DNA from: Schistocerca nitens
Taxonomy: Eukaryota; Arthropoda; Insecta; Orthoptera; Acrididae
Direction: 5' to 3'
NCBI RefSeq assembly: GCF_023898315.1
Contig: NC_064616.1
Location: 708,627,389-708,691,388 of the forward strand
DNA: 64,000 bases
Shown here: piece after piece, positions 1 through 9,386 of the stretch
Position numbering within the stretch: position 1 is the first letter of the stretch
How the letters are laid out: the number at the start of each line of letters is the position of its first letter
Notes under the pieces: model-generated
Database searches by the model: none
What the model was told of the DNA's origin: nothing
The model's input: only the letters and a program-made list of their open reading frames with translations
Made by a program: the position numbers and the translations under genes

Positions 1-228
1 GAATAGCCAAATCTTTTGAATTGCTACATCCAAACACGAGTAAGCAAAAAACTCATAATAAACTGCTTAATAGTCCAGTGTCACATGAATACAGACACGC
101 AGCAGCAAATCGAAACATGCAGTACTGTTGACATGTTCCACAGATATCACGTTGCCGTCTGTAACTACTTCTGCGCCCAATCTTTCTTCTTTTTTTGCTG
201 GCCTTTATCCCGAATCTTCACGGAGCCA
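1..228. other. Unassigned leading sequence
   Basis: I recognise no gene or repeat here. The short open frames have no family features. Confidence 0.4.
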
Positions 229-555
229 GCTCGCCTCCAACTTCGATGTCGTTTATGGTGGTGCCCCATTTTCAATAATACGCATTGAATGGTATGCCTC
301 TTTCATAGCACTAGTACATTCCTTGTTGTACCTCTGATTGTCGACTATTTTGCTTTGGTGCTGCGATTAAAACACTGAACAGTCATTCGCGAAGAGCGTA
401 AATCAAATCCCAGTCCGACCATCCAGGCGAATGGCCAGATGTTTCCTTTGAAAAGACATGGTCGGTTTCCTTCCCCATTCTTGTCTAATCGGAGCTTGTG
501 CTCGTCTGAAATTATGTCATCGTCAACGGGATGTTTGCCCATAATATTTCTGCGT
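229..555 (+). repeat. Dispersed repeat, copy 1 (tRNA-SINE-related body)
   Basis: This stretch, starting near CCTCCAACTTCGATGTCGTT, matches 39409-39765 almost base for base. The second copy carries an extra segment of about 25 bases near 39604. Its middle part (ACCATCCAGGCGAATGGCCAGATG, then TTCCTTCCCCATTCTTG) resembles the body of a common insect tRNA-derived SINE also seen at 33688-33890. Open frames in it are incidental. The relation to 39409 is seen directly; the family assignment is from recall. Confidence 0.7.
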
Positions 556-1176
556 TTCTTATATAAATACTAATGGATGAAGCGATTTCACAGTCATTCG
601 TCCACTTCAGAGGCTGGTGAATATCCTTTCACTTGAAACTTCTTTCCAGTCAACGAACCATCGCAATGTACCATTTTTCGAGGTATCTTTCTAAATTCTT
701 AATCTTAAAATTAAATTCAGTTATTTGTCTATGCACTGACATCTGTTTCAGCACTGGCTATGTCATTTTCATGGCAATGGAATGGATGTAAGCTTCTTAC
801 TGATCAGTATGCGCATCCACATGAATGAGTGCAGACGTTAATTATTAAGTGTTGCGGATACTCTACTTTCTTCAGAGACCCGACACACACGAAGTGTTAA
901 ACACATTGTATAGTAACGATAAGAAGCACAGCTTCCCTGTACCAGCCTGTACCGCGGACATGTACCTTCTGTAGAAATCTAAAGTTGAAGTGTATTTTCT
1001 TGAGCAAGCAGTAGCCATAGTATACATAATCATTGCTAAACTCTAAAAAAATCCACTTGGTTCCTTCTTTTATTATCCATTTTTTGAGGAATTTAGTTTG
1101 ATCCTCGACATCTGTTTATACTGTAGCAACCTCTGTATCTCTGCATGTCATTCTTTGGATAGTCCTTGTGGTTGTA
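556..1176. other. No recognised feature
   Basis: AT-rich sequence without a convincing open frame, tandem repeat or known element. Confidence 0.4.
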
Positions 1177-1340
1177 CGAAGGCGTGCTGAAAATTATTGC
1201 CTACAATTTTTGAAAGTGAAAACTCTAAAGGCTTTTTTAAGTAAAACAAACATTTTTAACATACTACACCTTTACTCTTCATGTCTACATATCTGCAGCC
1301 GCAGCCGACAGATGTCTCCGAATTGCAGCGTGTAACATGG

Positions 1341-1459
1341 CTCTGAGCACTATGGGACTTAACTTCTGAAGGCATCAGTCCCCTAGAACTTAGAACTACT
1401 TAAACCTAACTAACCTAAGGACATCACACACATCCATGCCCGAGGCAGGATTCGAACCT
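1341..1459 (-). repeat. SINE-A, tRNA head truncated, 13-bp TSD
   Basis: Minus-strand SINE with the tail GGCTCTGAGCACTATGGGAC and the start of the tRNA-like head (GGTTCGAATCCTGCCTCGGG). It stops inside the B-box region. A 13-bp TSD, GCGTGTAACATGG, flanks it (1328-1340 and 1460-1472). It inserted into the mariner remnant. Confidence 0.9.
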
Positions 1460-1499
1460 GCGTGTAACATGGCGGAGTGTTATGGAACAGTGCCGGCAC

Positions 1500-1855
1500 C
1501 GTGAAACAGCATGCTGTAATCGAATTCGAAGAGTTCGTCCACACGGGTGCACCCCCATCTTCAGCATGACAATGTCAGACCACACATGAGCCGTGCAACA
1601 TCTGCAGCAATCCGAGACCTTGGGTTTACTGTCATCGATCATTCTCCGTACAGTTCCGATAAAGCCCCATCCCATTTTCATCTGTTTCCAAAAGTTGATG
1701 AACACCTTCGAGGACTTCATTCGGTAGCGATGAATCGGTGCAAGCAGAGGGGAGGTTGTGGCTCCATCAGCAATTCGGACACTCTACGTTGACGGTATCA
1801 ATAAATTGGTCTGTCGTTGGGAGAAATGTGTTCGTCACCAGGGTGACTATATTCA
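1500..1855 (+). pseudogene. mariner transposase C-terminal remnant
   Basis: Plus-strand translation gives LQHDNVRPHMSRATSAA, then DHSPYSSDKAPSHFHLFPK, EHLRG and finally KLVCRWEKCVRHQGDYIQK before a stop. These match the second catalytic block (HDNxRPH), the third block (YSPDLAPSDxHLF) and the C-terminal GDY of mariner transposases. In the third block the family's PSD appears as PSH, so the third catalytic aspartate is lost. A frameshift lies between the CKQRGG and INKLV parts, and the first catalytic domain is missing. It cannot encode an active enzyme. Confidence 0.75.
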
Positions 1856-1974
1856 GAAATAAATATGTAGATATTAAGAATAAGGATTTCGAATGTTGAT
1901 GACGTCTGCTTTATGAAAAAAGCTTTAATAGCTTTCACATAAAAATTCGGAGGCATTACTATTCAGCAGCCTCA

Positions 1975-2346
1975 TATTATAATAATATCCCAAAACCTCT
2001 TTATGTTCACTACTCCTCCTAGCAATTAACTTTTCTTGCTGTCTTCAGACAATTCACTGTATTTCTTTTTGTTGTTGTTGTTGTTGTTGTTGTTGTAAAT
2101 CTTGCGTTAAACTTCCGCTGGTGACCAACTCTAACATACTTTCATTTTCTTATTTACGTTTATCCTTTGAGTTTTTAACACATGTTGGCAGTGCCACAAT
2201 TCAAACACTTCTATGTGTTCACTATTCCTTCAAGCAACAAACTAACTTCGTTTCGTGAATTCCTATAACATGCGACTCATGACTCATTTTTTTTTTATCG
2301 GTGTGACTCCTGAAACTCTTTCCTCGATCTCAAATCAATATCTTTG
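1975..2346. other. Unassigned, with (GTT)n microsatellite
   Basis: No gene seen. A GTT repeat of about nine units occupies 2071-2096. Confidence 0.6.
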
Positions 2347-2646
2347 TTAGCTAAACTGTGTTTTCCTTCCTTGAGGGATCGTGTATTTAATCGGTTCGAA
2401 GTGGTATTTTCCAGTCACGTTCGCAATATCTTTACGACTGGCCACACTTAGTAAAATGTTGTTGTTATATCTGCTGCCTATCATAACTTTTGGTTTCATT
2501 TTGTTTATTCTTAATCCAAATTTATTTCTATTTATGACCATGCTACTTATTAACTTTGCTTGATTGTCCCTGATTTCATTTGGCAATGGAATGTCACTTT
2601 TCTTTTCATTTAAAAGCTTTACTATATTACTGCTTTTTATACGCAA
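2347..2646 (-). pseudogene. Possible RTE-like LINE RT fragment
   Basis: A minus-strand frame of 99 codons contains FGLRINKMKPKVMI. This resembles the segment that follows the YADD motif in RTE-type reverse transcriptases (usually GLKINxxKTKxM). No other RT motif is intact nearby. The resemblance is short, so it is only a suggestion of an old LINE relic; it could be chance. Confidence 0.3.
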
Positions 2647-2848
2647 GTTAGGAAACGAAGTTTACAAAATGCAACACGTATTAGTCTCTTCTTTATAGTC
2701 AATGTTCTTTTTTGGCGTTCAACTTTTCTTATTGTCAGATGGCGTTTACAAATACGTAAGGCTCTTTTTGTCGCCTTCAGTGCTGTTAAGTATTTTCAGG
2801 ATTCCGAAATGCTGTTCAAAATTAGTTTGTCTACTGTCATAAGAACTA

Positions 2849-3062
2849 AAAATGGTTCAAATGGCTCTGAGCACTATGGGACTCAACTGCTGTGGTCATA
2901 AGTCCCCTAGAACTTAGAACTACTTAAACCTAACTAACCTAAGGACAGCACACAACACCCAGCCATCACGAGGCAGAGAAAATCCCTGACCCCGCCGGGA
3001 ATCGAACCCGGGAACCCGGGCGTAGGAAGCGAGAACGCTACCGCACGACCACGAGATGCGGG
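2849..3062 (-). repeat. SINE-B, full length, 15-bp TSD
   Basis: Same tail as SINE-A but a different tRNA-like head, read on the minus strand as CGTGGTCGTGCGGTAGCG followed by the B-box-like GGGTTCGATTCCCGGCGGGG. The 15-bp TSD CTGTCATAAGAACTA is at 2834-2848 and 3063-3077. The intact TSD and near-consensus sequence suggest a fairly recent insertion. Confidence 0.92.
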
Positions 3063-3417
3063 CTGTCATAAGAACTATCGACTGCGTGGTTTTCTTCATT
3101 CTAATTACTGTTATTAAGTGAAAGATTAGAACTTTTACCAATACTTGTTACACATTACCTAAAGTCGTTCTAGTCTGAATTGCAACAGTCCACTGGAGGC
3201 ATTTGAATCCACCTGTAGTTTGACTTCTTGCATATTATCCTATATTGTTCGCGTCACTGCGGTCCCGCCCAACGTGGATTTAAATTATGAAGCACAGTCA
3301 AGTCACTCTACTGTTAGTGTCTGGAGGATGAAGGGGAGATTGCCTGTCGAAATATCGACTAATTATGATGTTTTTATTTGGCCACTTTCCTGTAAACAAG
3401 ATGAATAATACCAACAG

Positions 3418-3449
3418 TAATAATAATAATAACAATAATAATAATAATA
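3418..3449. repeat. (AAT)n microsatellite
   Basis: Mostly AAT/AAC units in a 32-base run. It creates a poly-Asn frame that is not a real protein. Confidence 0.9.
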
Positions 3450-3629
3450 GTAACATCTCAGTAAATATACACCTCCAGGTCTACACTTCACGTACCAAAA
3501 AAGAAAACGTGATTACAACACAGGACAACCGTCATATCCTGGCAAAATACTTCGCGTCCCTTCTTAATTGTGTACTTCCCCAATCAAAATTTGCTTTTTA
3601 ACAGATCTCTCAACTCAACCCATACTCAT

Positions 3630-4260
3630 TTCCACCCTCAAAATAGGGAATTAGACAGATAATCCAGTCTCTAAAGAACAACGAAACAAAAGGTGGTTGC
3701 ACAATTATTGCTATACTATCGACGCATAAAGGTGAAAAAGCGATGGCTAAGCTGACGGAGATCAGTCGCAAGTTGGATAACAGAAAAACTGCCCAATCGC
3801 CGCACATCAGCCCTGATTCACCAGCTCTATAATAAAGGTGATGAATCTGTCGTGAACAGCTATCGTGACATCTAACTAGCCTTGACAGCTTACTACATCT
3901 CCTCAGACTCGACCAGAGGAACAACTTGGCTCGCAACTGGGAGAATTAAAAAAAAAAAAAAGTCTCTGAGCACTATGGGACTTAACATGTGAGGTCATCA
4001 GTCCCCTAGAGCTTAGAACTACTTAAACCTGACTAACCTAAGGACGTCACACACATCCATACCGGAGGCAGGATTCGAACCTGCGACCGTAGCAGCCGCG
4101 CGGTTCCGGACTGAAGCGCCTAGAACCGCTCGGCACCGAGGCCGGCGGGAGAATTTCAGAAAGGACACTCTTGTGCTGACCAAAATATCAGCCTTAAATC
4201 TGTACTTTTATATCTGAAGCTCAGAAAACAAGATGTTGATGGATATCAGTAAACAAGATG
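3630..4260 (+). pseudogene. Decayed LINE reverse-transcriptase relic
   Basis: Read across frames on the plus strand, the segment gives LYNKGDESVVNSYRDI followed by LDQRNNLARNWENFRKDTLV. These resemble the LYKKGDxxxxNYRGI and LDRL...QAGFRxGRS blocks of LINE RT. Many stops and frameshifts interrupt it, and SINE-A at 3948-4146 splits it. The clade cannot be assigned. Confidence 0.45.
3948..4146 (-). repeat. SINE-A with 9-bp TSD
   Basis: Minus-strand copy with an A-rich 3' tail (about 15 A on the plus-strand left side), the standard tail body, and a tRNA-like head ending in GCCGGC. The 9-bp TSD GGGAGAATT is at 3939-3947 and 4147-4155. Confidence 0.9.
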
Positions 4261-5580
4261 GGCTTGTAGTATTTTCTATTCTCCTATGCACAGCCACATA
4301 ACTGACAAATCAGTGAAGTCGATACCCTAGACGCCAAAGCAGATCTCCGAATCTCCTTTGAGAAAACGTGTTTGTAGCTAACACCAAACCAGCGCCCTCA
4401 GAGCTAGATAAAAAGTGAAAGTAGTGGGAGGAAGTAGAGACTAGAGAAGTTCAAGTAGCTAGGAGATATCACTGTCGTCTAACGACAAATTCAGGTGCAT
4501 TCAGTCTACCAGAGGCTCTGTAGGCAGCAGAAAGACTGGCGATGAAGAAGAAAAGCTTGAACGACATGACAGAACCCATGTAAAAAAAAAAGAGCTCAAA
4601 GAAAAGTGAGAATGGTGAGTACAGATGACGACATGACAATTTATTGTACTTGCATGTAGAAGAAGTGACAGTCTACACTCAGAAAATGAATGAGTCCAGA
4701 CCAGCCAAGTGAGCTTCCATCTGCCTTTTGTATTTAAAAAAGAAAAGAGATAGGGAAAAAGAGCCAGCTTTTCAAGAAGAAAGCAGACATAAACGAGGGT
4801 CGCAGTAAACAAATGCGAGAATACTGGGTGCAGGCTACGGCACAAGGAAACACACGGCTAAAATAACGTGGTCGAGGTGAAAGAAGTAGAAGCTAGTGTA
4901 TACATTGTATGTGTTTTTAGTTCCTGTAGTCAAATATAATATCAGGCAGAGTCCTTGTAGCTTCCGATGCCTCCTTTTAGACTAAAGAAGTCGGTTCCAA
5001 ATATCCTTAAAAATATGAATGGGAGTAAAAGCATAATAACTGATGCTGGAACTATTGGCGTTTTTCTACAGAATGCTATAATACCTCTTCGACAATGTTA
5101 TTGGCGATTGTTTACTATAATGCGTCGTGGTTAATATGCAAATGTTTCCACAGATTGTAGGCGACAATATGAGACGGTTAAGTATACTTGGTTTGCCGAA
5201 AACTGGCTCGGAAGAATGCCTCTGTACAGCACATTAACTAACAAAAGCGGTGCCACTCACAGGATCAAGCGCCCCGCTGCAGTGAAACATATCAATATCA
5301 ACAACGTAGCCGCCACTGAATGTGCCCAGCGCCGCTGCGCCTCACATTTTGCGTTGTGTTCGCTGTCTGCTTTCTACAGGTAATACCGGTCCACAGAGTG
5401 TTTCCGTTTAGTCTACAGTTAGAACCTTAATTCTGCTTGCTGTTGACAGCCAAGTCAGATATTATGCAACCGAGTAATGTTTTTCAGCTGCAGTCTTTCA
5501 CTGTGTCCACGTTCACCCATTCAAGTGTTACAACTGCTAGTATAAAAAAGTAGAACAGAAAATTTGAACACTTGACTTTA
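4261..5580. other. No recognised feature
   Basis: About 1.3 kb with only short open frames on either strand. I see no transposase, RT, tRNA-like head or tandem repeat. Confidence 0.4.
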
Positions 5581-5594
5581 TCAGCTATTTACAT

Positions 5595-6467
5595 CCAGAA
5601 TGGGATTTTCACTCTACAGCGGAGTTTGCGCTGATATGAAATTTCCTGGCAGATTAAAACTGTGTGCCGGGCCGAGACTCGAACTCGGGACCTTTGTCTT
5701 TCGCGGGCAAGTGCTCTACCAACTGAGCTACCCAAGCACGACTCATCCCTTGTCATCACAGCTTTACTTCTGCCAGTACCTCGTCTCCTACCTTCCAAAC
5801 TTAACAGAAGCTCTCCTGCGAACCTTGCAGAACTAGCACTCCTGAAAGAAAGGATATTGCGGAGACATGGCTTAGCCACAGCCTGGGGGATGTTTCCAGA
5901 ATGAGATTTTCACTCTGCACCGGAGTGTGCGCCGATATGAAACTTCCTGGCAGATTAAAACTGTGTGCCGGGCCGAGACCCGAGGAGAGCTTCTGTTAAG
6001 TTTGGAAGGTAGGAGACGAGGCACTGGCAGAAGTAAAGCTGTGAGGACGGGCCGTGAGTCGTGCTTGGGTAGCTCAGTTGATGCCGGCACGGTAACTCAG
6101 CGTGTTCAGTCAGAGGGTTAGCTGCTCTCTGTAATAAAAATACTGAGTTAATGGAGCAACGACAAACTGAAACTGCTGTCTTGCGACGTCCGCACCGAGA
6201 AAATAAAAAAGAACGAAAACGAACAAAATGAGATTTTAAAAAAAAATCAGTACAGCTGACTTAATACAGCGTCGCCGGAGCTTCTAATTTACAGAGCGAT
6301 TTGTCTTAATTTATAGTGACCAAAGCGACCGATCCAGGCATGAAGATGGTTTTTGAAACGGTTGTTAAAGACCGGAAAAAAAATTTGGTAGAGCACTTGC
6401 CCGCGAAAGGCAAAGGTCCCGAGTTCGAGTCTCGGCCCAGCACACAGTTTTAATCTGCCAGGAAGTT
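5595..6467. mobile_element. Inverted-duplicated tRNA-like SINE with a single TSD
   Basis: A minus-oriented full copy (5595-5896) is followed by a minus 3' half (5897-5985). This switches at the tRNA-like head into plus orientation (5986-6082, resuming 6385-6467). The tRNA-like core reads GTAGCTCAGTTGGTAGAGCA and GGTCCCGAGTTCGAGTCTCGG. The whole block is bounded by one 14-bp TSD, TCAGCTATTTACAT (5581-5594 and 6468-6481), so it probably arrived as one unit. It is interrupted at 6083-6384 by SINE-C plus about 135 bases of other sequence. Confidence 0.8.
6083..6246 (+). repeat. SINE-C (third tRNA-like SINE family)
   Basis: Begins GCCGGCACGGTAACTCAGCG, an A-box-like tRNA head, and ends in ACAAAATGAGATTTTAAAAAA. 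It lies in the D-arm region of the plus half of the foldback SINE. Family resemblance is from recall of arthropod SINEs. Confidence 0.75.
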
Positions 6468-6481
6468 TCAGCTATTTACAT

Positions 6482-7158
6482 GTTTTGTGTAGGGTTTGTT
6501 ACTGCCTCTTAAATGATAATACGCTTAAGATTTTTTTTTACTGATTCCGCATCCATGAGGACAAAAACAAATTTCTTTTTTTTTAACATGTGTTATGTAT
6601 TCTTGTTTTATGACATGCATTACTTCCTTGAGTACCTCCTCAGTATGGATTTATGGAACAAAAGATATATCTAATCTAATCTTCATGTGTAAATTCTACT
6701 CCTGAAACCACACGGAATCGTAACGATTGTGTGAGGGTACTACATAATTACAATTCTATGAATCCTGTTTGTGACATAGGAACAATGTTTACTTTGAGAG
6801 TTAGTGAAATAGATAAAACGTACAAATGTTTTGAATATTTCTCTCTGCAAGGCTAGTTTCAGAACAAGGAATTGCTATCGATATAAAAATAATCTTCGCT
6901 TTGAATACTTCTGAAAACTTTCATTCTGAAAAACAGTTTATCTTGGGAAATGTTTGGTGTGTGTGTTTGAATTTCACCAGGAAAATACAATACTGGAAAA
7001 AAAAAGCTATCTATGTTGTCTCGAGATAGCGTCGAGCATTCAGGTCCAGCCTCACGCATGAACACGACTTTTAAATGTGCCATTACTGACTGTGTTCTAT
7101 AAGACTGTAAAATTAAATCACATAAATACAGTCAGTTCCACAAGAAAGTGTACGCCGT
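6482..7158. other. Unassigned; one LINE-tail-like patch
   Basis: No gene. Around 6640-6695 the text ATGGAACAAAAGATATATCTAATCTAATC resembles the 3' end of some insect CR1/Jockey-type LINEs, which end in short AATCT repeats, but no coding part is attached. Confidence 0.35.
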
Positions 7159-7168
7159 TATTTGTATT

Positions 7169-7364
7169 GGTTCAAAATGGTTCTGAGCACTATAGGACTT
7201 AACTTCTGAGGTCATCAGTCCCCTATAACTTAGAACTACTTAAACCTAACTAACCTAAGGACATCACACACATCCATGCCCGAGGCAGGATTCGAACCTG
7301 CGACCGTAGCGGTCGCGCGGTTCCAGACTGTAGCGCCTAGAACCGCTCGACCACTCCGGCAGGC
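7169..7364 (-). repeat. SINE-A with imperfect 10-bp TSD
   Basis: Full-length minus-strand copy. The flanking repeats are TATTTGTATT (7159-7168) and TATTTTTATT (7365-7374), with one mismatch, so it is older than the copies with perfect TSDs. Confidence 0.88.
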
Positions 7365-7374
7365 TATTTTTATT

Positions 7375-8217
7375 AAATAAACGCCATTATAAATATGTGT
7401 TTACATGAAAACACATGTTATTACTAATTGTACAACTATATAATAGTTAATACAATCGCTGCCATTATTGATTACAGCTTGGCACGTTAGTGCGGTGAGT
7501 GATCCACGTTTCCATCGTCCAAATATCGTTTGACACACTTCGCGACGAATGTCTTTGACTTTCTAAGAATTTTAGCATCAGCTCCATATGAAAGCTTTGG
7601 TCCCTTGGATGATTTATAAGGAACACTGCCTCGTGACGCTTCAGATATTTTGCAGTCATTTTAAACTGCAGCCGTCAAAACAAAATATTCAACTCTTACA
7701 CTATTTATCTATATGCTGTGCAAAAGCGCATTGATTACAGATTCGAGACCACTACCAGAGATGTCGGTGCGTACACTTTATTGTGGAGCTAACTGTACGT
7801 ACACATGTCTGAGGGATGCGTAAAATGACAAGAAAGAATATGCGCACAAAACAGTCTAATTTACTTTTTTGTTGACTTGTAATAACCGCTTACGATCGAA
7901 TTAGGCCATCTTCAGATCTGAAACTAAGAATGAGGAAAGCAAGCTCCACGTACTGGCCCAGACGAGCTAATGGGGACCTACCGACCGCCACGGCATCAGA
8001 CTCGCTGACCACTGAGCTACTAAGGCTTACAAAAAGTAACATGTACAGGAAAACCGTTTGCTAGCACTTTCTTGAGTAACGACGCGCACCGGATGAACTC
8101 AGTGGTAGCAGCCGTCTACATCTACAGTGAGGTCCGAATGTTCTGTCACCCCCTCCCCCTCCTCTTTTTTGGTCGTGATGTATATTTATACTACATATGT
8201 CTTTTCTTTCTTTTCAG
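7375..8217. other. No recognised gene; faint tRNA-like patch
   Basis: Mostly unassigned. The 7955-8025 stretch (CCACTGAGCTACTAAGG on the plus strand) looks like a degenerate tRNA-like SINE head on the minus strand, but too little is left to name a family. Confidence 0.35.
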
Positions 8218-8535
8218 ATGGCGGACATAAGTACCTACAGACCGGAAGAACGAGTTCTGGGAAGTGCGTGGGCTTATGAACGTGCACGCAAGGGAAAACC
8301 ATAAGAGATGGGGTTTTGCTGTAAGAGTCCATAAGGAAGCTCCACCAAAGCGAACGCTACTGCGATGACAACAGAAACTCTTCAGAGCCGGATCCATTTT
8401 GGATAGAAAGAGGACAGGTCGACCATCATTACGACAGCAAAAATGTGCAGCAGTGGCTGATTCTGTGACCAGATCTCCCCTAAAGACATTGCGGAGAAGA
8501 TCTGCGGAACTTGGAATTCCAAAAACGATTACAAA
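8218..8535 (+). pseudogene. Transposase N-terminal fragment (Tc1/mariner-related)
   Basis: The plus strand reads DRKRTGRPSLRQQKCAAVA, SVTRSPLKTLRRRSAELGIP. This is the linker and second helix-turn-helix typical of mariner-like transposases that begin with a DUF4817-type domain. The frame ends where SINE sequence starts at about 8536; no catalytic residues remain. A long minus-strand frame across the same DNA is a shadow. Confidence 0.55.
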
Positions 8536-8600
8536 GGACCCGAGTTCGAGTATCAGACGGGAACACAGTTTTAATCTGCCAGGAAGTTTCACATCAGCGG
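8536..8600 (+). repeat. 3' fragment of the 5595-type SINE
   Basis: ACCCGAGTTCGAGTATCAG, then ACAGTTTTAATCTGCCAGGAAGTTTCA, matches the B-box and 3' end of the SINE at 5595-6467. It directly abuts the transposase fragment. Confidence 0.75.
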
Positions 8601-8672
8601 GACCTTTGCCTACATTTGCTGTTATTTAAATTAGTTGTTGGCTCTTTTATCCCCTTGTGACGAATGTTCCAT

Positions 8673-8673
<1 letters not shown>

Positions 8674-8717
<44 letters not shown>
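8674..8717. repeat. (GT)22 microsatellite
   Basis: Uninterrupted GT dinucleotides over 44 bases, next to the repeat at 8725-9180. Confidence 0.98.
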
Positions 8718-8718
<1 letters not shown>

Positions 8719-8724
8719 GTGTAC

Positions 8725-9180
8725 TAAACTGGGGATCTAGAAACGACGGGGAGGCTTCGTCCCGCCCTAGCCCTCAGTGGTTCACAACCCCACAACAGGC
8801 CACAGCAGTCCACCCACCCCACCGCTGGCCCACACTGAACACAGGGTTAATGCACGGTTCGGCCCTCAGTGGACCCCCTCGGGAACGTCTCATACCAGAC
8901 GAGTGTAACCCCAAATGTTTGCGTGGTAGAGTAATTATGGTGTACGCGTACGTGGGAACGGTGTTTGCGCAGCAATCGCCGACACTGTGTAACTGAGGCT
9001 GAATAAGGGTAACCAGCCCGCACTCGCCGAGGTAGATGGAAAACCGCCTTAAAAACCATCCACAGGCTGGCTGGCACACCAGACCTCGACACTAATCCGC
9101 CAGGCGGATTCGTGCTGGGGACCGGCACGCCTTCCCGCTCGGGAAGCAGCGCGTTAGATCGCGCGGCTAGCCGGGCGGAC
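8725..9180 (-). repeat. tRNA-headed GC-rich dispersed repeat
   Basis: A GC-rich block unlike its neighbours, ending on the plus strand with GTTAGATCGCGCGGCTAGCC. On the minus strand this looks like a tRNA acceptor/D-arm (GGCTAGCCGCGCGATCTAAC). I recall the block as a widespread locust repeat. Open frames of 93-110 codons in it are by-products of low stop density. Confidence 0.55.
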
Positions 9181-9344
9181 TTTCCATGAGGTAGTCGTGC
9201 TCTATATCAAAACGTTTATGCATTGTAAATTTTCTGTTGTCACATCAATGTATACATCGTAACACCTCTGACAAATTCTGTGGCACAGTATTTTCTGTGA
9301 ATCCTCCATATTTACGTACAGTCTCCCGTGTGACAATAACTATT

Positions 9345-9348
<4 letters not shown>

Positions 9349-9384
<36 letters not shown>
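9349..9384. repeat. (GT)18 microsatellite
   Basis: Uninterrupted GT dinucleotides over 36 bases. Confidence 0.98.

Positions 9385-9386
<2 letters not shown>

Larger units (their letters stand above)
1177..1974 (+). mobile_element. mariner-family remnant with long TIRs (family J)
   Basis: The left end (1177 onward, CGAAGGCGTGCTGAAAATTA) and the reverse complement of the right end (ending 1974) align over about 65 bases with scattered mismatches. TA dinucleotides flank both ends (1175-1176, 1975-1976), as expected for mariner. Only about 800 bp lie between, and the N-terminal two thirds of the transposase are absent, so this is an internally deleted copy. A SINE sits inside at 1341-1459. The minus-strand element J at 59915-64000 belongs to the same family. 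Confidence 0.8.

Noticed and set aside
8774-9128. Open frames of 93-110 codons near 8.8-9.1 kb
   Set aside because: They lie in a GC-rich dispersed repeat with few stops; no domain recognised.
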